Positions 1 to 4,899 of a stretch of DNA of 5,904 bases are shown one piece after another. The first letter of the stretch is position 1. The number at the start of each line of letters is the position of its first letter. The DNA comes from an uncultured bacterium (GTDB lineage Bacteria > Actinomycetota > Actinomycetes > S36-B12), in assembly GCA_903940375.1 (NCBI GenBank), contig CAJAKT010000134.1, forward strand, positions 1-5,904, in the 5' to 3' direction. The position numbers and the translations under genes were made by a program. The notes below the pieces were generated by a model, which ran no database searches, was not told the DNA's origin, and saw only the letters and a list, made by a program, of their open reading frames with translations.

Positions 1-397
1 GAATGTCCTGTCCGAGTTCATGCGTCCCCAGCCGGCGCCGCAGGTGGTGCGGTGGCTCGAGACCGCCCAGAGCAGCGCGCTTGCGCTCACCGCCGTCTCG
101 GTCATGGAAATCACCTACGGAGTTGCGCGACTGCCCGAGGGTCGACGCAAGAAGGCAACGCGCGACCTCTGGGAGGGGATTCAGGCGACCTGGGCAGGGA
201 CCTTCCTCGCCATCGGCATGGCGGAGTCCGTCGCGGCCGGTGAAGTCCTCGGGGCCCGGGCCGCGATCGGACGACCCATGGCCACCGCCGACGCACAGCT
301 TGCCGGCGTGTGCCTTGCCTGGGGCGCAGCGCTGGCCACCCGGAACACCCGGGATTTCGAGGGCCTCGGCATCGAACTCATCAACCCGTGGGAGTGA
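1..397 (+). CDS. PIN-domain toxin, VapC/FitB-like (5' truncated)
   Basis: This is the C-terminal 131 codons of a PIN-domain ribonuclease, open at the left edge with codons in phase from position 2. The visible N-terminus reads NVLSEFMRP, which matches the region just after the usual LDT motif, so only a few residues, including the first catalytic Asp, are missing. Other expected acidic residues are present: Glu in VMEITYG (codon 107-109), Asp in ATADAQLAG, and Asp in the closing LATRNTRDF motif. The ATG at position 20 lies inside the conserved motif and is unlikely to be the true start. Known role of the family: the toxin half of type II toxin-antitoxin pairs, cutting RNA with Mg2+ and neutralised by a small antitoxin usually encoded just upstream. 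That partner would lie outside this window. The family call is confident; toxin activity is inferred. Confidence 0.88.
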   Translation, partial: NVLSEFMRPQPAPQVVRWLETAQSSALALTAVSVMEITYGVARLPEGRRKKATRDLWEGIQATWAGTFLAIGMAESVAAGEVLGARAAIGRPMATADAQLAGVCLAWGAALATRNTRDFEGLGIELINPWE

Positions 398-428
398 GAC
401 CCACCGTCTCCGCCGCAGGCGTCAGCAT

Positions 429-434
429 GGAAGG
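429..434 (+). promoter_or_regulatory. Ribosome binding site of ppiA
   Basis: GGAAGG lies 9 bases before the ATG at 444 and supports that start over the upstream in-frame reading, which extends to the left edge but has no cyclophilin character. The ATG at 427 is in a different frame from ppiA. Confidence 0.65.
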
Positions 435-443
435 ATCGGCGCC

Positions 444-962
444 ATGCCTACGACAGCGACGATCCACACGAACCTCGGCGACATCCGCGTAACGCTCTTC
501 GCCGACCAGGCGCCCAAGACGGTGCGCAACTTCACCGGTCTGGCGGAGGGCACCCTCGAGTGGACGGACCCGCGCGTGCGCGCTAAGTCGACCGCGCCGC
601 TCTACGACGGCACGGTCTTCCACCGCATCATTCCCGGCTTCATGATCCAGGGCGGCGATCCGCTCGGCACCGGCACGGGCGGCCCCGGCTTCCGCTTCGA
701 CGATGAGTTCCATCCCGAGCTGTCGTTCGATCGTCCCTACCTGCTGGCGATGGCCAATGCCGGCCCGAACACCAACGGCTCGCAGTTCTTCATCACGGTG
801 GCTCCGACCACCTGGCTGAACTTCAAGCACAGCATCTTCGGTGAGGTTTCCGATCAGGAGTCGCGCGATGTCGTCGACGCGATCGCGGCCGTCACCACGG
901 GCCCGGGCGACCGCCCCCGCGAGGATGTTGTGATCTCCTCCATCGACATCACGCGGGAGTAG
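444..962 (+). CDS. ppiA: Cyclophilin-type peptidyl-prolyl cis-trans isomerase
   Basis: A 172-residue single-domain cyclophilin that catalyses cis-trans isomerisation of Xaa-Pro bonds to help protein folding. The active-site set known from human cyclophilin A can be read directly: Arg61 in FHR, Phe66, Met67 and Gln69 in GFMIQGGD, Asn105 in MANAGPNTNGSQFF, Gln114 and Phe116, then Trp124, Leu125 and His129 in TWLNFKHSIFGEV. The Trp124 equivalent is the residue linked to cyclosporin binding in the family. There is no signal peptide or membrane segment, so it should be cytoplasmic. The ATG at 444 is supported by GGAAGG upstream. It follows the PIN gene by 46 bases and precedes the rhomboid gene by 10, suggesting co-transcription at least with the latter. 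It matches the ppiA found next to crgA and pknB in other actinobacteria. Confidence 0.96.
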   Translation: MPTTATIHTNLGDIRVTLFADQAPKTVRNFTGLAEGTLEWTDPRVRAKSTAPLYDGTVFHRIIPGFMIQGGDPLGTGTGGPGFRFDDEFHPELSFDRPYLLAMANAGPNTNGSQFFITVAPTTWLNFKHSIFGEVSDQESRDVVDAIAAVTTGPGDRPREDVVISSIDITRE

Positions 963-972
963 CGCACACCTC

Positions 973-1845
973 GTGTCGGAGCCGGTCCCGCCGCCGCAGC
1001 CGCAACTCCCGGGCTGCTACCGGCATCCTGATCGTCCGACCGGGATTCGCTGTGCCCGCTGCGGCCGGTCGATCTGCACGGAGTGCATGGTCCCTGCGCC
1101 GGTCGGCTTCCAGTGCCCCGATTGCGTCGCGGGAGCGGCCGACAGCATCCCGCAGGTGACCACCGTCGCCGGCGGTGCACCGATCTCCAAGCCGGCGGTG
1201 ACCTACACCCTCATCGGCATCAACGTCGCGATCTTCGTCCTCCAGTTCACCGTGGGCGTCAACGCCGTCGCTGGTGACTGGGGCATGTGGCCCGTCGGCA
1301 TTGCGGTCGGCGGCGAGTGGTGGCGCCTGGTCACGGCAGCGTTCCTGCATGGATCGTTCCTGCACGTCGCCTTCAACATGTACGTGCTGTTCGCGCTCGG
1401 CCCGACCCTCGAGCGGATCCTCGGTCACGGCCGGTACCTGACGTTGTACTTACTCGCCGCACTCGGTGGCGGGGTGGCGTCCTACGTCTTCTCCGACATC
1501 CGCACCGTTTCGGTCGGAGCCAGTGGTGCGATCTTCGGCCTGATGGGCGCTCTCGTCGTGGCGGGCCGTCGATTGCGCTACGACATCACGCAGGTACTGA
1601 TCCTGCTGGGCATCAACGTCGTGATCGGATTCGTCTCACCCGGTGTCGACTGGCGCGCGCACCTCGGCGGTCTGGTCACCGGCGCGGTCGTGGCCGCGAT
1701 CATGGTGTTCCCGGAGAAGCGGCATCGGACGGCGATTCAGGCCGGCGGGCTCGTGGCCGTCGTGCTGGTGCTCGCGGCTCTCACCATGTGGCGCACTGGG
1801 CAGATCCAGGACCTGCTGGCACCTCTGGGGCAGATCAGCGTCTGA
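973..1845 (+). CDS. Rhomboid family intramembrane serine protease with N-terminal zinc finger
   Basis: A 290-residue membrane protein. Residues 15-51 form a B-box-like zinc-binding module with Cys15, His18, Cys27, Cys30, Cys35, Cys38, Cys48 and Cys51, enough ligands for two zinc ions. About seven hydrophobic segments follow (near 77-96, 125-144, 155-173, 181-198, 205-221, 230-246 and 255-274), the six-helix rhomboid core plus one C-terminal helix. The catalytic Ser is Ser184 in GASGAIFG and the His is His230 in AHLGG; the HxxxN motif is His131 to Asn135. All expected residues are intact, so it should cut membrane-spanning substrates, which are not known. The GTG start at 973 is the only one that keeps the zinc finger whole, but the nearest purine stretch (GGGAG, 955-959) is 13 bases away, so initiation may be coupled to ppiA, which ends 10 bases before. 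Zinc-finger rhomboids next to ppiA are familiar in actinobacteria. Confidence 0.93.
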   Translation: MSEPVPPPQPQLPGCYRHPDRPTGIRCARCGRSICTECMVPAPVGFQCPDCVAGAADSIPQVTTVAGGAPISKPAVTYTLIGINVAIFVLQFTVGVNAVAGDWGMWPVGIAVGGEWWRLVTAAFLHGSFLHVAFNMYVLFALGPTLERILGHGRYLTLYLLAALGGGVASYVFSDIRTVSVGASGAIFGLMGALVVAGRRLRYDITQVLILLGINVVIGFVSPGVDWRAHLGGLVTGAVVAAIMVFPEKRHRTAIQAGGLVAVVLVLAALTMWRTGQIQDLLAPLGQISV

Positions 1846-1862
1846 CCGGCCTCCTGTTTCGG

Positions 1863-1868
1863 CATGAT
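1863..1868 (+). promoter_or_regulatory. Candidate -10 element before the thiolase (leaderless geometry)
   Basis: CATGAT ends 6 bases before the thiolase ATG, so transcription from such a -10 could begin at the start codon. A weak -35-like CTGACC at 1842-1847 overlaps the rhomboid stop codon. The matches are only partial and the stretch may simply be a read-through spacer. Confidence 0.3.
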
Positions 1869-1874
1869 GGGGGG

Positions 1875-3035
1875 ATGAGCAACGACGCTGTCATCGTGTC
1901 CGCCGTACGCACTCCCGTCGGCATCGGCAAGCCGGAGAAGGGCGCCCTGAGCGGTGTCCACCCGATCGACCTCTCCGCTCGCGTGCTGCAGGAGGTCACC
2001 GGTCGCATCGGCCTGGATCCCGCTCTCGTCGACGACGTCATCTGGGGTGCGGTCTCCCAGGTGGGTGAGCAGAGCGGAAACGCGGCGCGCAACGCGGTGC
2101 TGTCCGCGGGCTTCCCGGAGGACGTCACGGGCGTGACGATCGACCGGCAGTGCGGGTCCAGTCAGCAAGCCGTCAACTTCGCCGCCGCAGGCGTCATCGC
2201 CGGCCATCACGACATCGTGATCGCTGGCGGCGTGGAATCCATGTCACGGGTGCCGATGTTCACCAACATGGTCGGCGGCGATGGCCCCTTCCCGGCGAGC
2301 ATGCATGCGCGCTACGACGGTGGCCTCGTCAATCAGGGCATCAGCGCCGAGATGATCGCCGCGCAGTGGGGCCTGTCGCGTACCTACCTCGATGAGCTTG
2401 CGGCCGCTTCACATGAGCGAGCTGCGGCCGCCCAGGCGGGCGGGCTCTTCGACGAGGAGATCGTCACGGTCGATCCACCCACCGGTGTCGTCTCACTGGA
2501 TCAGGGCCTTCGCCCCGGCACGACCGTCGAATCCCTCGCGGGTCTGAAGACACCGTTCCTCGAAGGCGGCGTCGTCACGGCGGGCAACGCATCGCAGATC
2601 TCCGACGGCTCGGCTGCCCTCGTCATCATGACCTCGGACCGCGCCCGGCAGCTCGGGCTGAAGCCACTGGCCCGCATCCACACCGTGGCGATGGCCGGCG
2701 TCGATCCCGTCATCATGCTGACGGGCCCGATTCCGGCGACGCAGCGGGCACTTCAGCGATCGGGTCTGGCCCTCTCGGATATCGGTGCCTTCGAGGTGAA
2801 CGAGGCATTCGCCTCGGTCCTGGGCGCGTGGTACGCCGACACGGGAGCCGACCCGGCGCGCACCAACGCTCGCGGTGGCGCTATTGCCTTGGGTCATCCG
2901 CTTGGCGCATCGGGCGCTCGGCTGATGACCACTCTGGTGCACCGGATGCGTCAGGACGGCATCCGCTACGGGCTGCAGACGATGTGCGAGGGCGGCGGGA
3001 TGGCGAATGCGACGATCCTGGAACTCGTCGAGTAG
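1875..3035 (+). CDS. Thiolase family protein (acetyl-CoA acetyltransferase / 3-ketoacyl-CoA thiolase)
   Basis: A complete 386-residue thiolase, normal length for the family. The nucleophile is Cys93 in DRQCGSSQQA. The second-half catalytic residues are also present: Asn309 in VNEAFAS, His341 in the ALGHPLGASGAR motif and Cys371 in MCEGGGMANA. GGVESMSRVPM and GPIPATQRAL are further family signatures. Thiolases either split 3-ketoacyl-CoA with CoA to release acetyl-CoA or condense two acetyl-CoA. The resemblance is to the degradative FadA-like branch, but substrate cannot be assigned by reading. It is soluble and cytoplasmic. The ATG at 1875 gives the standard N-terminus (SNDAVIVSAVRTPVG). Reading upstream runs through the rhomboid gene in another frame with no thiolase character. 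A run of six G touches the ATG, so there is no well-spaced Shine-Dalgarno. It starts 29 bases after the rhomboid. I know no functional link to its neighbours. Confidence 0.95.
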   Translation: MSNDAVIVSAVRTPVGIGKPEKGALSGVHPIDLSARVLQEVTGRIGLDPALVDDVIWGAVSQVGEQSGNAARNAVLSAGFPEDVTGVTIDRQCGSSQQAVNFAAAGVIAGHHDIVIAGGVESMSRVPMFTNMVGGDGPFPASMHARYDGGLVNQGISAEMIAAQWGLSRTYLDELAAASHERAAAAQAGGLFDEEIVTVDPPTGVVSLDQGLRPGTTVESLAGLKTPFLEGGVVTAGNASQISDGSAALVIMTSDRARQLGLKPLARIHTVAMAGVDPVIMLTGPIPATQRALQRSGLALSDIGAFEVNEAFASVLGAWYADTGADPARTNARGGAIALGHPLGASGARLMTTLVHRMRQDGIRYGLQTMCEGGGMANATILELVE

Positions 3036-3038
3036 CGA

Positions 3039-3056
3039 ACCCCACTGACCCCACTG
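3039..3056 (+). repeat. Two tandem copies of a 9-bp unit
   Basis: ACCCCACTG occurs twice back to back (3039-3047 and 3048-3056), beginning 3 bases after the thiolase stop codon. It may be replication slippage or a small binding site; nothing in the sequence decides. Confidence 0.7.
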
Positions 3057-3088
3057 GTGCACAAATGCACGAGGTCATCCACAGGATG
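3057..3088. repeat. Two short inverted repeats in the thiolase-crgA gap
   Basis: GTGCA and TGCAC (3057-3061 and 3066-3070) flank a CAAA loop. CATCC and GGATG (3076-3080 and 3084-3088) flank ACA. Both are 5-bp stems, weak alone, but they stand in a row before the stronger 3087-3104 palindrome. The second contains TCATCCACA (3075-3083), one base from the classical DnaA-box TTATCCACA. Confidence 0.5.
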
Positions 3089-3104
3089 TCCCCAGCTGGG
3101 GACA
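3087..3104. terminator. Perfect 18-bp palindrome, candidate bidirectional terminator
   Basis: TGTCCCCAGCTGGGGACA is its own reverse complement. In RNA it can form a 7-bp stem (TGTCCCC with GGGGACA) closed by an AGCT loop. It sits between the converging 3' ends of the thiolase (52 bases upstream) and crgA (30 bases downstream), where a shared terminator is expected. No T run follows on either strand, so it would be the U-tail-poor type proposed in actinobacteria. A dimeric protein-binding site is the alternative. Confidence 0.55.
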
Positions 3105-3134
3105 AATAACAGCCGTGTAAGTCGAACCTCGTGG

Positions 3135-3401
3135 CTACTTCCAGCGGGTGGCGAGGAAGAATCCGCCGGCGATGAACGCGAAGCCGATGCCGACGTTGAT
3201 CAGCGGGCTGAGGTCCTGCATCACCGGGATGGACGATCCGGCAATGTAGAAGATGACGATGTAGGCCAGCCCGATGCAGAACAGCGCGACCATGGTGGGG
3301 GCAAGCCAGGACGGTGATCCCAGGCGAGCCACCTTCCGCTCACCCTTGCTCGTGGGCGGGGGCGTGTAGACGGCCTTCTTGCGGCCCTTCGACTCAGGCA
3401 C
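3135..3401 (-). CDS. crgA: Cell division protein CrgA
   Basis: An 88-residue protein with the standard CrgA plan. A basic N-terminal cytoplasmic tail of about 30 residues contains YTPPPTSKG. A first membrane helix covers about 31-54 (SWLAPTMVALFCIGLAYIVI) and a second about 66-85 (ending FIAGGFFLATRWK). Length and the closing TRWK match known actinobacterial CrgA. In Streptomyces CrgA restrains Z-ring formation and coordinates septation; in mycobacteria it bridges FtsZ, FtsQ, FtsI and Wag31 at the septum. The start is GTG (CAC at 3399-3401 on the plus strand), fixed by a strong GGGAGGA upstream. It is transcribed divergently from the DUF881 gene and converges on the thiolase, so it is probably monocistronic. 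Confidence 0.97.
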   Translation of the reverse strand: MPESKGRKKAVYTPPPTSKGERKVARLGSPSWLAPTMVALFCIGLAYIVIFYIAGSSIPVMQDLSPLINVGIGFAFIAGGFFLATRWK

Positions 3402-3406
3402 GGTGG

Positions 3407-3413
3407 TCCTCCC
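3407..3413 (-). promoter_or_regulatory. Ribosome binding site of crgA
   Basis: On the minus strand GGGAGGA lies 5 bases before the GTG start. It is the clearest Shine-Dalgarno in the window and settles the crgA start. Confidence 0.8.
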
Positions 3414-3419
3414 GGTACG

Positions 3420-3438
3420 GCGATCGTCGCTCGATCGC
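3420..3438. repeat. Inverted repeat in the crgA leader
   Basis: GCGATCG (3420-3426) and CGATCGC (3432-3438) flank TCGCT, giving a 7-bp stem and 5-base loop. It lies 6 bases upstream of the crgA Shine-Dalgarno, so it could be a leader hairpin or an operator. CGATCG words are common in high-GC DNA, so chance is possible. Confidence 0.45.
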
Positions 3439-3458
3439 GGGCCCAGCCTGCCACACCC

Positions 3459-3482
3459 ACCGCAACCGAATGCGGTTACCGT
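3459..3482. promoter_or_regulatory. Imperfect 24-bp palindrome between divergent crgA and DUF881 genes, candidate operator
   Basis: The left half ACCGCAACCG (3459-3468) and right half CGGTTACCGT (3473-3482) are reverse complements at 8 of 10 positions around AATG. The inner AACCG/CGGTT arms match perfectly. It ends 6 bases before the DUF881 start and covers the -10-like TACCGT, the position expected of a repressor or autoregulator site. Which protein binds, if any, is unknown. Confidence 0.5.
3477..3482 (+). promoter_or_regulatory. Candidate -10 element of the DUF881-pabA operon
   Basis: TACCGT fits the TANNNT pattern of actinobacterial -10 elements and ends 6 bases before the GTG at 3489. 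This is the spacing that places the transcription start at the start codon (leaderless mRNA). There is no Shine-Dalgarno at a normal distance, which agrees. No convincing -35 was seen. Confidence 0.5.
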
Positions 3483-3488
3483 GGACGG

Positions 3489-4271
3489 GTGAGCTGGCCC
3501 ACTCGGATTCCCCTCTCCCGGCTGCGTCCAGCCGTGCTGGTCAGCGCGCTGGTTTTCGCCCTTGCGGGACTGATGTTCGCCGCGGCCGCCAACACGAGTC
3601 AGGGGACGGATCTACGAGCCCAGCGGGCCGTTGAGCTGCGCGATCTGGTGCGGCAGAAGGCCGACCGAGTGGCCGTCCTGGAGCAGTCGGTTGCGGCCGC
3701 GCAGGCCGATGTCGACGACCTGACCACCGGACGCGTCGGCGATCCGGCCGCCGTCAGTGCGCGCATCGGCATCGCCGGACTCGCGCAAGATGCCGGCCTG
3801 ACTCCGGAGACGGGCAGGGCGCTGACTGTCTCGCTGGATGATGCACCGCTGCGTGCGCCCGACGACCCGATGTGGCAGACCATGACACCCGACGATGCCA
3901 TCGTGCATCAGGCCGATGTGCAGGCGGTCGTCAATGCGATGTGGCGTGGGGGCGCGCGTGCGTTGCAGGTGATGGATCAGCGCATCATCAATACGAGTTC
4001 CATCCAGTGCGTCGGCAACACGCTCCTGCTGCAGGGTCGCGTCTACTCACCGCCTTTCGTCATCACGGCTGTCGGACCGGTGCGGAGGATTCGGGCGAGC
4101 CTTGCTGCAGATCCCGCGGTGACGGCATACCGGGCGTGGGCCGATGTCATCGGACTTGGCTACGACGTGTCCCGTGAGAACGACGTCACCATCCCGGCCT
4201 ACGCAGGGCCGATCACGATGCAGTACGCCGACCCTGCCACCGTGGCGGCAACCCCTCAGCCGTCACAATGA
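3489..4271 (+). CDS. DUF881 family membrane-anchored protein (Rv0012-like)
   Basis: A 260-residue protein. A short basic N-terminus (RIPLSRLRP) precedes one hydrophobic segment at about 14-34, giving a type II anchor or uncleaved signal. A likely coiled coil follows at about 42-79 (LRAQRAVELRDLVRQKADRV, then repeated Ala/Val/Asp), then a globular DUF881 domain at about 108-247 with ALTVSLDDAP, ADVQAVVNAMWRGGA, INTSSIQCVGNTLLLQGR and YAGPITMQYA. The C-terminal domain should lie outside the membrane. Its biochemical function is unknown. Its fixed place beside crgA and pknB, and the similarity in plan to Bacillus YlxW/YlxX near division genes, suggest an envelope or division role, which is inference. 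The GTG start at 3489 gives a sensible membrane N-terminus. It lies 4 bases upstream of pabA and is probably co-transcribed with it. Confidence 0.93.
   Translation: MSWPTRIPLSRLRPAVLVSALVFALAGLMFAAAANTSQGTDLRAQRAVELRDLVRQKADRVAVLEQSVAAAQADVDDLTTGRVGDPAAVSARIGIAGLAQDAGLTPETGRALTVSLDDAPLRAPDDPMWQTMTPDDAIVHQADVQAVVNAMWRGGARALQVMDQRIINTSSIQCVGNTLLLQGRVYSPPFVITAVGPVRRIRASLAADPAVTAYRAWADVIGLGYDVSRENDVTIPAYAGPITMQYADPATVAATPQPSQ
4264..4269 (+). promoter_or_regulatory. Candidate internal -10 element before pabA
   Basis: CACAAT overlaps the end of the DUF881 gene and stops 6 bases before the pabA GTG, the same leaderless spacing seen before the DUF881 and thiolase genes. It matches four of six TATAAT positions. 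Since no Shine-Dalgarno precedes pabA, either this promoter or translational coupling across the 4-base gap would explain its expression. Confidence 0.3.
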
Positions 4272-4275
4272 ACCC

Positions 4276-4893
4276 GTGACCCGGATCCTCGTCGTCGACA
4301 ACTACGACTCCTTCGTCTTCAATCTCGTGCAGTACCTGGCCCAGTTGGGGGCCGAGGTCGTCGTACGCCGCAACGATGAGGTGTCGACGGACGAAGCGCG
4401 CGAGTTTGACGGCGTGCTGCTGAGCCCCGGTCCCGGCACTCCGGAGGAGGCCGGCGTCTGCATCGACATCGTCCGCGAGTGCGCAGGCGACGTGCCGATC
4501 TTCGGTGTCTGTCTCGGACACCAGGCGATCGCCGTCGCCTACGGAGCCACCGTTTCCCGCGCCCCGGAACTGCTGCATGGCAAGACGTCGGAGGTCTTCC
4601 ACGAGGACATCGGTGTTCTCGCCGGCCTGCCGTCCCCGTTCACCGCGACGCGATATCACTCACTGTCCGTCGAGCCGTCGACGGTTCCGGAAACCCTTGT
4701 GGTGACCGGCACGACCAGCGGCGGTGTGATCATGGCGCTGCGCCACCGCGAGCTTGCTGTCGAGGGTGTTCAGTTCCACCCCGAGTCGGTGCTCACCGAA
4801 GGCGGTCACGCGATGCTGGCGAACTGGCTTGCTGAGTGCGGCGATCCGGCAGCCCGGGAGCGAGCCACCCACCTGGCGCCGGTCGTCGGCTGA
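4276..4893 (+). CDS. pabA: Aminodeoxychorismate / anthranilate synthase glutamine amidotransferase subunit
   Basis: A 205-residue class I glutamine amidotransferase. It opens with RILVVDNYDSFVFNLVQYL and carries the oxyanion motif SPGPGTP (50-56). The catalytic triad is Cys79 in GVCLGHQAIA, with His168 and Glu170 in VQFHPESVLTEGG. HGKTS and RYHSL, typical of the TrpG/PabA family, are also present. It releases ammonia from glutamine for a chorismate-using partner: TrpE for anthranilate (tryptophan) or PabB for 4-amino-4-deoxychorismate (folate). No partner gene lies in the window, which favours a PabA or dual-use role as for the M. tuberculosis gene in this position, annotated trpG or pabA in different sources. 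The GTG at 4276 is chosen because it gives the exact family N-terminus. It lacks a Shine-Dalgarno and follows the DUF881 stop by 4 bases. Its stop codon abuts that of pknB. Confidence 0.95.
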   Translation: MTRILVVDNYDSFVFNLVQYLAQLGAEVVVRRNDEVSTDEAREFDGVLLSPGPGTPEEAGVCIDIVRECAGDVPIFGVCLGHQAIAVAYGATVSRAPELLHGKTSEVFHEDIGVLAGLPSPFTATRYHSLSVEPSTVPETLVVTGTTSGGVIMALRHRELAVEGVQFHPESVLTEGGHAMLANWLAECGDPAARERATHLAPVVG

Positions 4894-4899
4894 TCAGCC
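4888..4899. other. 12-bp palindrome formed by the abutting stop codons of pabA and pknB
   Basis: GGCTGATCAGCC is a perfect palindrome. Its centre TGATCA gives TGA for pabA (4891-4893) on one strand and TGA for pknB (4894-4896) on the other, and both proteins end in Gly (GGC) then TGA. There is no intergenic base, so any terminator for either gene must lie inside the other. Confidence 0.9.

Noticed and set aside
3..443. N-terminal extension of the ppiA reading frame to the left edge
   Set aside because: The extension is Arg/Ser/Pro-rich out-of-frame translation of the PIN gene, and GGAAGG correctly places the start at 444.
381..830. 149-codon minus-strand open frame opposite ppiA
   Set aside because: High-GC DNA gives long antisense frames; the peptide has no recognisable motif and the plus-strand cyclophilin explains the conservation.
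949..1428. 159-codon minus-strand open frame opposite the rhomboid gene
   Set aside because: It is an Asp/Arg/His-rich shadow with no domain, lying over the intact zinc finger and membrane helices.
1287..1874. N-terminal extension of the thiolase reading frame
   Set aside because: It is an Arg-rich shadow of the rhomboid gene in another frame; thiolase homology begins at the ATG at 1875.
2493..3062. 189-codon minus-strand open frame opposite the thiolase
   Set aside because: It overlaps the catalytic second half of the thiolase and shows no protein-like motif or ribosome site.
3075..3105. A functional replication origin in the thiolase-crgA gap
   Set aside because: There are only two imperfect DnaA-box-like words, no clear AT-rich unwinding stretch, and no dnaA or dnaN gene alongside, so this is kept only as a speculative note.
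4144..4275. Longer pabA start inside the DUF881 gene
   Set aside because: The added residues are Ser/Pro/Arg-rich shadow, and the family N-terminus begins at the GTG at 4276.
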